A DNA stretch of 14,253 bases from GCA-2732805 sp964516605 (GCA_964516605.1 CAZFAA010000049.1:1-14253), one strand, 5' to 3'; shown: positions 1 to 8,034, counted from the first letter of the stretch. Program-made: numbers and translations. Notes: generated by a model from the letters alone, not told the origin.

Positions 1-68
1 ACAAACTTTTTTTCCGAGATAATACCGCAATTTTCAAACAGATTCTCCAGCATCAATTAAAATACAAC
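1..68. other. Left edge, downstream of the CorA-like gene; possible 3' end of a plus-strand gene
   Basis: This short stretch lies beyond the stop codon of the CorA-like gene. On the plus strand one frame stays open from base 3 to a TAA at 93-95, ending with residues like LKYNLKPFLFSK. A second frame stays open to the TAA at 58-60. Either could be the tail of a convergent gene entering from the left. About 30 open codons are not significant in AT-rich DNA, so no gene is called. No GC-rich hairpin is visible. Confidence 0.25.
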
Positions 69-1034
69 TTAAAGCCATTTCTTTTTTCTAAATAATTTAT
101 ACAAACCATAACTCACCGAAATAATAAAGGCATTAACCAGCCACCACGTCATTTTATTGTTCATACCCGGTATGGGCACATACATTGAAAATAAACCCAT
201 AATAAAAAAAGCAGGCGTAAAAATCAGCATGATAATGGTTAAAAGATACATACGACGGTTTGCAATTTCGCCAATTTGATTGGTTAAATTATCTTGAATA
301 ATAATGGCGCGTTCACGCAACATCTCAATAGCTTCAACTTGACGCAACATACCATCACTCAATTCTTTTAAAGAGGATTTTGTATTATCTGAGACAAACT
401 CAAGCTTATTTGAAAGATTAATGAGCGCATCACGCTGAGGTAAAATATAACGGCGCAAATAAATCACATCTTGCCGAATGGACATGATATCCGAAGTCGC
501 TTCTTGCGCGTATTCAAAATTAGCTTCTATTTTATTGAGCTGTTCATCGATTTGATAAATAGAATCTTCTAAGTAACCAATTAAATCCTCAAGAAGATTA
601 GTAAAACACAACATCGGGGTTGGATCTACCATGGTCGTTAGTGCTTTTTGTAAATCCTGAATCGCTTGTATTTTTCCGGTGGATAAACTTAAAATTCCTT
701 GTTCTGTAATCCAAAAACGCAACGTCGGAAAATCCTCATTACCCACCATGGTTGAAGGCTGAATACCTTGCACAATTAAAATATAACCGGTTTCAATTTT
801 AATACAGCGTGAACGCACTTCATCTGCAAATAAAATAACGCGCGCCATTCTTGGCAATGAAAATTTTTTGCCAAGTTGATGCTGCAAATTTTTAGAAGGA
901 TTTTCAAAATGAAACCAATACCGCTTACCGCTTTGTAGCAGTAAATCAATGTTGGCATAGATATCATTCGTTAAGCTAATGTGGGTCAAAGGTTCAAACT
1001 GATACGCAAAGGATTTATATATTAAATTAGCCAA
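69..1034 (-). CDS. CorA/ZntB-family divalent cation transporter with altered signature motif
   Basis: This 321-residue protein has the CorA/ZntB layout. It has a long soluble N-terminal part, a helical stalk (about 165-260) ending in QIGEIANRRMYLLT, two membrane helices (about 263-282 and 296-313) and a basic FRKKKWL tail like that of ZntB. The family forms pentameric inner-membrane channels for Mg2+, Zn2+ or related ions. The start is TTG at 1034-1032. It has an AGGAG site at 1041-1045 with six bases of spacing, in-frame stops lie immediately upstream, and the next in-frame Met is at residue 63. The loop after the first helix reads GLFSMYVPIPGMN. Aligned to the usual GLLGINVGGIPG, the GMN/GIN filter position is SMY (283-285), while a literal GMN sits seven residues later (290-292). 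The family is secure, but the ion and whether transport works are uncertain. The gene stands alone, divergent from the MATE gene. Confidence 0.88.
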   Translation of the reverse strand: MANLIYKSFAYQFEPLTHISLTNDIYANIDLLLQSGKRYWFHFENPSKNLQHQLGKKFSLPRMARVILFADEVRSRCIKIETGYILIVQGIQPSTMVGNEDFPTLRFWITEQGILSLSTGKIQAIQDLQKALTTMVDPTPMLCFTNLLEDLIGYLEDSIYQIDEQLNKIEANFEYAQEATSDIMSIRQDVIYLRRYILPQRDALINLSNKLEFVSDNTKSSLKELSDGMLRQVEAIEMLRERAIIIQDNLTNQIGEIANRRMYLLTIIMLIFTPAFFIMGLFSMYVPIPGMNNKMTWWLVNAFIISVSYGLYKLFRKKKWL

Positions 1035-1040
1035 GCGTTT

Positions 1041-1045
1041 CTCCT
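1041..1045 (-). promoter_or_regulatory. Shine-Dalgarno site deciding the TTG start of the CorA-like gene
   Basis: The minus strand reads AGGAG, six bases before TTG at 1034-1032. An ATG at 1050-1048 is out of frame and reaches a stop after seven codons. In-frame TAG and TGA codons lie just upstream, so no longer form is possible. Confidence 0.75.
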
Positions 1046-1092
1046 ATCATGACAAATAAGGTTCGTGGATACAGGTTCCCAACCTATTACCA

Positions 1093-1110
1093 AGACAATT
1101 TAAAATGTCT
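1093..1110. promoter_or_regulatory. Near-perfect 18-bp palindrome, candidate operator
   Basis: The sequence AGACA-a-TTTAAA-a-TGTCT has 8 of 9 base pairs symmetric and lies between the divergent CorA-like and MATE genes. It ends just upstream of the expected -35 position of the candidate MATE promoter, where a repressor or activator could bind. Symmetry and position are seen in the sequence; the regulatory role is inferred. Confidence 0.35.
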
Positions 1111-1136
1111 TTTCGCATTTTGCAGCGGGTTAGGTA

Positions 1137-1142
1137 TATAAT
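1137..1142 (+). promoter_or_regulatory. Candidate -10 element of the MATE gene
   Basis: An exact TATAAT lies 43 bp upstream of the MATE start. At the expected spacing there is no good -35 hexamer (the bases around 1114-1119 read CGCATT), so the promoter may be weak or need an activator. The MATE ATG also lacks a clear ribosome-binding site. Confidence 0.45.
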
Positions 1143-1184
1143 AGGAACCGTACTTCATAGCAACCTAATTTATAATTTAACCCA

Positions 1185-2549
1185 ATGAAAAATAAGCCCA
1201 GAATAACACAATTCAAACCTGGAAGCATTAAAGAGCTGATTGTCATTGCGCTTCCGTTAATTATTGTATCACTTTCCGAAAATATCATGGTATTCTTCGA
1301 TCGCATTATTCTGTCACATTATTCACTGCTTGCCTTAAATTCAATAACACTGGCCTCACAGGCGGTGGAGATTTTCCAATTTGGCTTATGGGCTATTACC
1401 GGAATGTCTGAATTGTTCGTCGCTAGATTGTATGCACGCCGAGCGATGAAAGACATGGCAGCACCCTGCTGGCAAATGATTTACTTATCATTATTTACAG
1501 TACCGATCGTAATCCTCCTGAGTTATTATACAGGTCCTATAGTTTTACCCGTCGCCTATCGAGCAACTGGCTTGGCCTATTATCAAATCCTCATGTATAG
1601 CGTTCCGGTAATTGGCATTATTGCTGCATTAGCAGGGTTTTTTGTAGGGCAGGGGAAAATTAAATTAATCCTCTACTCAACCATCGTCATTAACCTCATT
1701 AATTTATTTTTAGATTACGTATTGATATTTGGTTTTGATCATTTGATTCCGGCGATGGGCGCAAGCGGCGCTGCTATATCCGCCCTGGTGTCACTGATTA
1801 TTCAAATGATCTGGCTTTTAGCTATTTATATGAATAAATATTATCGGTATCATTTCAATACTCACATCATGAATTTTAACCTTCGCTATTTTTTAAAAGG
1901 TGTCAAAGTAGGACTGCCCGTTTCACTCAACCATGCCTGCGAAATGCTAGGCTGGATTTTTATAATTAAAGTGATTGCACAAACTGGATTGGAAAATTTT
2001 ACCATCATCAGTATTGGTAGCACACTCTATCTTATTTTTTCATTTTTAAATGATGGGTTGTACCGATCTCTGAGCACAATCACAAGTTATCACCTGAGCG
2101 CACAGGATTTGAAAGCCATTCAAAAAACACTGTTTGCAGGGTTTTTCCTGCTCTTGTGTTTTCTTGCAGTACTGGCCATACCCATTATTTTCTTTCCAAA
2201 TATTGTTATTAGTATGTTTAATTTAAAAGACTACGCTCATCTTTGGCGCCATGATATCACAATGAGCTTTACCTTTATTTGGATCTACTTCCTACTATCC
2301 GGAACGTATTGGGTATTTGGCGCCATACTCACCGCTAAACTACACACGCAATTTCTCATGTTTGCCAATATCCTGTGTATTTGGCTTGCAACGGCATTAC
2401 CCATTTATCTGATGGCCCGTGACCACACCTTATCACCTTCGTTAATTTGGCCTCTTATGTGCATCTATGTTTTTCTAGAGTGTATCGCCTGCTTTATTTA
2501 TTACAAGATAAAAATGAAGCATTTGATGCGTGGGACAAAGAATCTATAA
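1185..2549 (+). CDS. MATE-family multidrug/metabolite exporter
   Basis: This 454-residue, very hydrophobic protein has the length and two-lobed pattern (about 12 membrane helices) of MATE transporters, which expel organic cations or other compounds through the inner membrane using Na+ or H+ gradients. Seen features are the ELIVIALPLIIVSLSE start of helix 1, a FFDRIILSHYS stretch where the family has its 'D..m.g' signature, and the GQGKIKL...NLINLFLDYVLIFG segment (about 156-184). The last resembles the family's 'iN..ld..li.g' motif at the end of the first lobe. The second lobe starts near residue 240 (KVGLPVSLNHACEM). The ATG at 1185 has no strong Shine-Dalgarno sequence in its AT-rich leader. 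The gene is single, divergent from the CorA-like gene and convergent with the RND operon. Substrate unknown. Confidence 0.88.
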   Translation: MKNKPRITQFKPGSIKELIVIALPLIIVSLSENIMVFFDRIILSHYSLLALNSITLASQAVEIFQFGLWAITGMSELFVARLYARRAMKDMAAPCWQMIYLSLFTVPIVILLSYYTGPIVLPVAYRATGLAYYQILMYSVPVIGIIAALAGFFVGQGKIKLILYSTIVINLINLFLDYVLIFGFDHLIPAMGASGAAISALVSLIIQMIWLLAIYMNKYYRYHFNTHIMNFNLRYFLKGVKVGLPVSLNHACEMLGWIFIIKVIAQTGLENFTIISIGSTLYLIFSFLNDGLYRSLSTITSYHLSAQDLKAIQKTLFAGFFLLLCFLAVLAIPIIFFPNIVISMFNLKDYAHLWRHDITMSFTFIWIYFLLSGTYWVFGAILTAKLHTQFLMFANILCIWLATALPIYLMARDHTLSPSLIWPLMCIYVFLECIACFIYYKIKMKHLMRGTKNL

Positions 2550-2814
2550 GTAGTCAGTGGGCTGTGTCACTGTGTAACACAATACTCAGAACTAAAAAAA
2601 TAAGTAATGCGTCATGGCGTTGTGAGTATTTATCCAGTATACTTTTTAGAAGTAATTCCAGTCGACTGTGTCTTGAAAAAAATATAATTTTGATGATGCA
2701 ACAGTACTTGTTTTCAAATGATCTTGTGACACACTAGTAATGAGCTCGATCAAGCCCTTTTTTTCTCATAACTGGCACTAATTCCTTAAAAAATATTTTT
2801 TATCAGATCGTTTG
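2550..2814. other. Noncoding convergent intergenic region
   Basis: These 265 bp separate the ends of the MATE gene and the efflux operon. No gene is convincing. The region holds an imperfect stem-loop (listed separately) and an 8-bp inverted pair, TGTGTCAC at 2563-2570 against GTGACACA at 2726-2733. It also has seven T at 2758-2764 with only a weak stem before them, and an AT-only 16-bp palindrome at 2787-2802 just after the MscS-like stop. The last two could serve as weak terminators for the two converging units. Confidence 0.5.
2581..2630. repeat. Imperfect inverted repeat / stem-loop
   Basis: The left arm AATACTCAGAAC (2581-2592) pairs with the right arm GTTGTGAGTATT (2619-2630) at 11 of 12 positions, leaving a 26-base loop. 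It lies just past the MATE stop. It is not followed directly by a T-run, so it is not a standard terminator. It could be a 3'-UTR structure, part of a small RNA or a decayed small element. Confidence 0.5.
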
Positions 2815-3663
2815 CTAACTCGCAAACGCCAATGTCACAGAATCTTGCTGCTCAAGCAACAGATAATTCGACATGAATAATTTTTTATCCAAAATATCCC
2901 GATCTTTTGGAAAACAGTAATAACAAATCGTTAACTCGATACCAGGCGGCTTTTCTGTACGCAGTGCCATCTTAATATTAATATCCAAATTTATTTTTCG
3001 AGAAATGAGCGGTTTCAGTTTTTTCAATGTGTAGCGATTATTGTCTTTATAATAATCGCCTACTATTGCTTTGGTATTCTTAGTTAACAACTGCAAAGCC
3101 AGCTTTACATCACTACCAGGCGTAATAAACCAAGTTTGCGTCGCCTCAAGTAAGTTACTCGATAAGGAATAATTAATGACAGGATTAGTAATCACGAGGC
3201 CATTCGGAATCTTAATCATTTTTCCAGTAATGTTATCCGTGAAATGTTCGCTCGATTGCAAAATCTTAAAATACAAGATCCCAAGCTCGTATACAAAACC
3301 AGAATGCGCACCAAGTTGAACATAGTCTCCCTCAGCAAATAAACCACGCCACGTAATAACAACCCACCCTACAAAATTCATAATAGTTTCTTTGTTGGTT
3401 ACCACCAAACCGACTGATACTAAACTTAATGCATAAAACAAGTGGGTAAAGCCAACAACCCAAGTCTTAGCAATAAAGATAAGAAACAATAATACTAAAA
3501 CATATTGTAAACGTGCTTCGATTCTTTTTTTCTCTTTGTGACTCTGTGCCTTCCTTAACAAAAGTAAACGAAAAACCAAGTAAGCAATAAGAAACGTAAC
3601 ACAGATAATGACTGTATTCAGTAAGTTTTGAGCTAATTGCGGATTGATGTATTTTGATAACAT
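2815..3663 (-). CDS. MscS-like mechanosensitive channel family protein, third gene of the RND operon
   Basis: This 282-residue protein resembles small MscS channels, inner-membrane pores that open under membrane tension to release solutes. Three hydrophobic segments (about 13-37, 48-68 and 76-104) lead into the MscS beta domain. That domain is marked by NFVGWVVITWRGLFAEGDYV, a G-x-V-Y-E-L turn (about 123-127) and IPNGLVITNPVINYS, close to the family's 'iPN..i....v.NyS'. The pore-lining helix carries a polar NKET stretch, and the glycine/alanine pattern of E. coli MscS is poorly kept. Its ATG follows the permease stop by one base (TAA-A-ATG), so it is almost certainly co-transcribed with and translationally coupled to the pump genes. 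Placement beside a pump is unusual; it may relieve osmotic stress or have another channel role. Family assignment is good, function inferred. Confidence 0.8.
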   Translation of the reverse strand: MLSKYINPQLAQNLLNTVIICVTFLIAYLVFRLLLLRKAQSHKEKKRIEARLQYVLVLLFLIFIAKTWVVGFTHLFYALSLVSVGLVVTNKETIMNFVGWVVITWRGLFAEGDYVQLGAHSGFVYELGILYFKILQSSEHFTDNITGKMIKIPNGLVITNPVINYSLSSNLLEATQTWFITPGSDVKLALQLLTKNTKAIVGDYYKDNNRYTLKKLKPLISRKINLDINIKMALRTEKPPGIELTICYYCFPKDRDILDKKLFMSNYLLLEQQDSVTLAFAS

Positions 3664-3664
3664 T

Positions 3665-6600
3665 TTAAGTTTGCACTCTATTCGTTTTATATGAACTTAC
3701 AAATAAATAAAAAGCAGGTGTTACATACAGCGTAATGAGCTGTGAAAAAAGAAGCCCACCTACAATCGCGATACCCATCACACTGCGTGCTTCACCGCCA
3801 GCACCAATACCCAAAGCCAACGGCAGTGTTGCCACAATCGCTGCGACTGTTGTCATCATAATAGGCCTAAACCGAATCAGGCAAGCCTGAATAATCGCAT
3901 CACGCGGCGCTAATTTTTGTGTACGCTGCGCTTGTAGGGCAAAATCAACCATCATGATACCATTTTTCTTTGTAATACCGACCAACATGATCAACCCAAT
4001 AAAACTAAATAAATTCAATTCATCGTTAAAAACTAGCAGCGCCAATACTGCACCGAATGCAGCAAACGGCAAGGATGTTAAGATGGTAATGGGGTAAGTA
4101 AAATGCTCATACAATATAGCCAACATCATATAAATAATAAGCACTGTAAAAAATAGCAAAAGTGGCATCGTTCTTAAAGAATCTTGGAACAGTTGTGCTG
4201 TACCAATAAATGAACCTACAACCGTATCAGGTAATACCGTATGTGCTGCTTTGGTGATGACATCAGTTGCCTTACCCAAAGATACACCTGGTGCTAAGTT
4301 AAAAGATAAAGTGACCGCTGGAAGCTGACCATAATGATTAACTTCTAAAACACCGACACCCTCTTTTTTCTCCACTAATGACATCAAAGGCACTAATTTA
4401 CCGGTGGTGGATGAGCGTAAATTTATTAAATCAATGTCACTAACATTCTTTTGAAAGCTTGGATCAATCTCCATAATCACATCATAATCACCTGAACTCG
4501 TCATGATGGTACTTACCTGCTTAGAACCATAAGAAGCATATAACGCATTTTGAATTTGATATGGCGTAATACCAAGCTGCGCGGCCTGGTCACGCAGAAT
4601 ATGTAAATTCAATTCGGGATTATTCAGTTTTAAATCCGAATCCAGATCTTGAATTTCTTTTACCTGTGCCAATGCTTGTTGTAACGCAAAAGAGGCCTTT
4701 TTAAGTGCTTCCCAACTGGTACTTTGTAACACATATTGATAACTGTTATTCGATGATTTTCCGCCTACACGAATAGCAGGCGGATTCACAAAATAAATTT
4801 TCAGACCTGGCACATCCTGTACAGATTTACGTAATTCCTGCATAACTTTTCCAGCATTATCCGAACGCTCACTCAATGATTTTAACTTAATAATGAAGCG
4901 TCCACTATTGGTGCTAGCCGTTCCTTCAGCACCTTGACCAACAGATGAAATCAACCCTGCCACATTGGGATTCTTAAGAATAATTTCGGCCACGGCATGC
5001 TGCTCTTTTACAAAATCTGGAAAATTAATACCATCGGGCGCTAAGACTGAACCAATCAATCGACCAGAATCATCCTTTGGCAAAAAACCTTTGGGCACAA
5101 TGTAAAACAAACCACATGTAATCAGTAAAATACCTAAAGCTATCACTAGAGTTGCTTTGATATGCGCCATACTAAAAGTCAGTGTGTCATGATAAAACGA
5201 TTTGCATGCATTAAAACCACGCTCAAAAAATTGCAGCGAATGATACGATTGCTTACGTTCTTGAATAAAACGACTGCATAACATCGGAATAATAGTCAGT
5301 GATACAACACCAGAAATGAGGATTGAAATAGCGACCACTGCTGCAAATTCATGAAACAACCGCCCCATAATGCCTTGCATAAAAAATATTGGGATAAACA
5401 CAGCTACTAAAGATAGTGTCATAGTCACAATTGTAAAACTGATTTCTTCCGTTCCTTTCAATGTGGCTGTCAGACGATCCATACCCATTTCAATGTAACG
5501 CATAATATTTTCAAGCACAACAACCGCATCATCAATGACAAATCCAACTGCCAACACCAATCCCATTAAGGATAAATTATCCAGACTGTAACCAAATAAA
5601 TACATGAAGCCAAACGTGGCAATAATCGACAAAGGTAATGAAAAAACAGCAATTAAAGTGAGTGACATATTACTTAAAAACAAAAAAATAACAATCAAAA
5701 CTAAAATAGCTGCAAAAAATAAAGTGTATTGTATGTCTTTAATCGATTCTGCAATATACTCGGCTCGATTGTAGACAATATTTAATTGTGTTGTACCGGG
5801 TAAATCATGAATTAAACTCGGCATCAAGCGAATAATTTCACGACTCACGTTTACCGTATTGGCTCCAGGTTGACGATCAACCGCTAAAACAATAGCTCGC
5901 TTATGATTATACCAGGTCAAAGCTTTGTCATTTTGCACACTGTCTTGAACTGTTGCGATATCTCTAAGGCGCACAGGTGCACCGTTTTGCGAAGAAATAA
6001 CCGCATTCTTAAATTGCTGGGCATTGTAAAGACCACCATCTACTTTCACTAATTTGTATGAGCCTTCTGTCATTAACGTACCGGACGGTTGATAACTGTT
6101 AAGATCTCCAATCTTTGCTGCCACAGTATCCATACTTAAATTACGATTGGTGAGTGCATTTGGATTCAATTGAATGCGCACCGCAAATTTTTGTGCACCA
6201 TACACACTGACCTGCGCCACACCAGGCTCCATCGATAACTTAGGTGCAATATAATTTTCAGCATAATCATCGACCTTGGTCATCGGCACATTGTCTGCTG
6301 TGAGAGCCAAATATAAAATAGACGCATCAGCTGGATTTACTTTGCGAATTGAAGGAGGTGTTGTCATGTCTTTAGGGAGACGCTTCATGACTTGCAGTAA
6401 AGCGGATTGCACATCTTGAGCCGCTGCATCGATATTGCGATTTAAGCTAAACTCAAGAGTAATACGAGTACTACCTGAAGAGCTCACTGAACTCATCGAA
6501 TCAATACCAGAAATGGTACTCAGTTCTTTTTCAATCGGTGTAGCAACAGAGGCGGCCATGGTTTGTGGATCGGCACCAGATAAATTAGCACTCACTACAA

Positions 6601-6733
6601 TGGTTGGAAAATCAACATCCGGTAATTCACTCACTGGCAAATAAAAATAAGCAAAAAACCCAAAAATTAGCAGCGCACAAGCGAAGATGGTGGTCGCCAC
6701 AGGACGCTCAATAAAGATCCGACTCACGTTCAT
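3665..6733 (-). CDS. RND efflux pump inner-membrane permease (HAE1 family, MdtB/MuxB-like)
   Basis: This 1022-residue, full-length RND transporter is the proton-driven subunit of a tripartite drug-export complex. It has the N-terminal IFIERPVATTIFACALL helix, then the LPVSELPDVDFPTIVVSA and RKVNPADASILYLAL stretches typical of MdtB/MdtC/MuxB proteins. Helix 4 carries GFVIDDAVVVLENI with the paired proton-relay aspartates D401 and D402. The second half repeats the layout, with GFLPKDDSGRL near residue 550 and the helix-10 lysines in GITKKNGIMMVDFAL. The start ATG overlaps the adaptor stop by one base (TAATG), implying translational coupling. MdtB-type proteins often work as heteromeric pairs, but only one permease is present here. 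No outer-membrane channel gene is nearby, so a TolC-like partner must be encoded elsewhere. Substrate unknown. No frameshift or truncation is seen. Confidence 0.95.
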   Translation of the reverse strand: MNVSRIFIERPVATTIFACALLIFGFFAYFYLPVSELPDVDFPTIVVSANLSGADPQTMAASVATPIEKELSTISGIDSMSSVSSSGSTRITLEFSLNRNIDAAAQDVQSALLQVMKRLPKDMTTPPSIRKVNPADASILYLALTADNVPMTKVDDYAENYIAPKLSMEPGVAQVSVYGAQKFAVRIQLNPNALTNRNLSMDTVAAKIGDLNSYQPSGTLMTEGSYKLVKVDGGLYNAQQFKNAVISSQNGAPVRLRDIATVQDSVQNDKALTWYNHKRAIVLAVDRQPGANTVNVSREIIRLMPSLIHDLPGTTQLNIVYNRAEYIAESIKDIQYTLFFAAILVLIVIFLFLSNMSLTLIAVFSLPLSIIATFGFMYLFGYSLDNLSLMGLVLAVGFVIDDAVVVLENIMRYIEMGMDRLTATLKGTEEISFTIVTMTLSLVAVFIPIFFMQGIMGRLFHEFAAVVAISILISGVVSLTIIPMLCSRFIQERKQSYHSLQFFERGFNACKSFYHDTLTFSMAHIKATLVIALGILLITCGLFYIVPKGFLPKDDSGRLIGSVLAPDGINFPDFVKEQHAVAEIILKNPNVAGLISSVGQGAEGTASTNSGRFIIKLKSLSERSDNAGKVMQELRKSVQDVPGLKIYFVNPPAIRVGGKSSNNSYQYVLQSTSWEALKKASFALQQALAQVKEIQDLDSDLKLNNPELNLHILRDQAAQLGITPYQIQNALYASYGSKQVSTIMTSSGDYDVIMEIDPSFQKNVSDIDLINLRSSTTGKLVPLMSLVEKKEGVGVLEVNHYGQLPAVTLSFNLAPGVSLGKATDVITKAAHTVLPDTVVGSFIGTAQLFQDSLRTMPLLLFFTVLIIYMMLAILYEHFTYPITILTSLPFAAFGAVLALLVFNDELNLFSFIGLIMLVGITKKNGIMMVDFALQAQRTQKLAPRDAIIQACLIRFRPIMMTTVAAIVATLPLALGIGAGGEARSVMGIAIVGGLLFSQLITLYVTPAFYLFVSSYKTNRVQT

Positions 6734-7857
6734 TAACGAGTACCTGCTTTAACAATCAAAATCATACTGCCATTTTCCAAACTCGGTGGCACCATACTGA
6801 CGATTTGATCACCTGGATGTAATTCATTAGATTCAATCACGGTGATGTCACCTAATTGATGTGCCTTGACATATTTAATACTGACTTTGTTTCCCTGAAC
6901 TAAATACACAAACTGACCGGTGTCATCGTTTTTAATCGCCGAACTTGGCACCACTAATGCATGTTTGTTAATTGTTAGAATTAACTCTACCGTCACCAAC
7001 TGTGATGGCCACAATAGTGTATTGTCATTATTAATTAAACCTTTTAATAAGATAGTACCACTGTCCGTATTAATAGCATTATCAATAAAATCGAGCGTAC
7101 CCGAACCAATTTTTTCATTGTTATTTTCTGCAAATACATTAACTGTCAGAGGCCCTAATTTTCTAAATTTTAAAATCTTAGGCAATTCTTTTTGCGTTAA
7201 ATTAAAGGATACGTAAACAGGATTAATTTTATTAATCGACACAAGGGGCTCCGCACTGGCGGTCGTAATCAAATCGCCTTCTTTGACACTGACATCCCCC
7301 GTCTTGCCTGCAATAGGCGCGTGGATTTTAGCATACGCCAACTTTAACATCGCCTCCTTTACTTTTTCTTGATCTACTTTAAGAGTCGCACGCTGCATCG
7401 CTGCTTGTGACATCACCTCACTAAATGCTTGTTGACTGATGTAATTATCTTTAATTAAAGTACGCAGCCGCTCTACATTTTTTTGTATTTCATTATAATG
7501 CGCCTGATCACGCATTAAATTCGCTTTGGCTTGCGCAAGTGTCGTTAAAAAAGGCGAGGGATCAATCGTAAATAACAGCTGACCCTGCGTGACGTAATCA
7601 CCTGCTTTAAAATCAATATGATTTAAAATTCCAGAAATCTGTGAACGCACATTGACAGACTGAACGGATTCAACACGCCCCGGCGCTGTCAGCGCCACCG
7701 GAACAGCCTTTTCCACCACCGTTGTCACCTTTACTGCCACCGCAGCGTGCAGCGGTTTATGCTGCGCTTTTCGAAGGCTGACATGCAAAATAATATAGAC
7801 TATAACAGCCGCTATAATGATGTAAAATACATACCGTCCAGAACGTGAGGTTGCCAC
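6733..7857 (-). CDS. RND efflux periplasmic adaptor (membrane fusion protein)
   Basis: This 374-residue adaptor links the RND permease to an outer-membrane channel. One N-terminal membrane helix (about 9-27) anchors it in the inner membrane, and no lipobox is present. The lipoyl half-motif VNVRSQISGILNHIDFKAGDYVTQGQLLFTIDP (about 69-100, quoted here as VRSQISG...GDYVTQGQLLF) is followed by an alpha-helical hairpin (about 104-175). The second lipoyl half reads AKIHAPIAGKTGDVSVKEGDLI (about 176-197), before the beta-barrel and membrane-proximal domains. The start is GTG at 7857-7855, with a perfect AGGAGG at 7866-7871 and eight bases of spacing. It is the first gene of a three-gene operon. A palindrome over its promoter suggests a local repressor whose gene is not in this window. 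Confidence 0.93.
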   Translation of the reverse strand: MATSRSGRYVFYIIIAAVIVYIILHVSLRKAQHKPLHAAVAVKVTTVVEKAVPVALTAPGRVESVQSVNVRSQISGILNHIDFKAGDYVTQGQLLFTIDPSPFLTTLAQAKANLMRDQAHYNEIQKNVERLRTLIKDNYISQQAFSEVMSQAAMQRATLKVDQEKVKEAMLKLAYAKIHAPIAGKTGDVSVKEGDLITTASAEPLVSINKINPVYVSFNLTQKELPKILKFRKLGPLTVNVFAENNNEKIGSGTLDFIDNAINTDSGTILLKGLINNDNTLLWPSQLVTVELILTINKHALVVPSSAIKNDDTGQFVYLVQGNKVSIKYVKAHQLGDITVIESNELHPGDQIVSMVPPSLENGSMILIVKAGTR

Positions 7858-7865
7858 AGTCGCTG

Positions 7866-7871
7866 CCTCCT
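7866..7871 (-). promoter_or_regulatory. Shine-Dalgarno site deciding the GTG start of the adaptor
   Basis: The minus strand reads AGGAGG, eight bases before GTG at 7857-7855. This is the strongest ribosome-binding site in the window. Confidence 0.8.
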
Positions 7872-7882
7872 ATTAGTTGCAG

Positions 7883-7895
7883 TTCCCAGCGGGAA
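7883..7895 (-). promoter_or_regulatory. Small hairpin in the 5' leader of the efflux operon
   Basis: The minus strand reads TTCCC-GCT-GGGAA, a 5-bp stem with a 3-base loop, 11 bases upstream of the AGGAGG site. It could modulate translation or RNA stability. It is short, so this is tentative. Confidence 0.25.
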
Positions 7896-7932
7896 TTGCT
7901 GATTGAATGCATAAGTTGCTGTTAGTTTGTTT

Positions 7933-7969
7933 ATTATATACCCATTACACTTCAAGATGCGAATCGCAT
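7933..7969 (-). promoter_or_regulatory. Candidate promoter and operator of the RND efflux operon
   Basis: On the minus strand a TATAAT occupies 7938-7933, within TATATAAT. A TTCGCA hexamer at 7963-7958 lies 19 bases upstream of TATAAT, or 17 from the overlapping TATATA. A perfect 13-bp palindrome, ATGCGA-a-TCGCAT (7957-7969), covers this -35 position. That placement is typical of repressor operators for efflux pumps; repressor identity is unknown. Confidence 0.45.
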
Positions 7970-7999
7970 ATTGACGTAACACAAAAGCGAGACGGGGTT

Positions 8000-8008
8000 C
8001 CCCCCCCC
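8000..8008. repeat. Homopolymer run of nine C
   Basis: Nine consecutive C follow GGGGTT in the divergent control region, 26 bases upstream of the -35 box of the small membrane-protein gene. Such runs can change length by slippage. They are also common sites of sequencing error. Confidence 0.6.
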
Positions 8009-8034
8009 ATACCCTAAATAAACACACTGCTTTT

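Noticed and set aside
2447..2737. 96-codon plus-strand reading frame over the end of the MATE gene
   Set aside because: Its first third is out of frame inside the well-supported MATE gene; the rest has no domain, and there is no ribosome-binding site.
2740..2764. Possible terminator for the MATE gene: GCTCGATCAAGC followed by seven T
   Set aside because: Only about three pairs form in the stem, too weak to list as a terminator; the T-run is noted in the intergenic entry.
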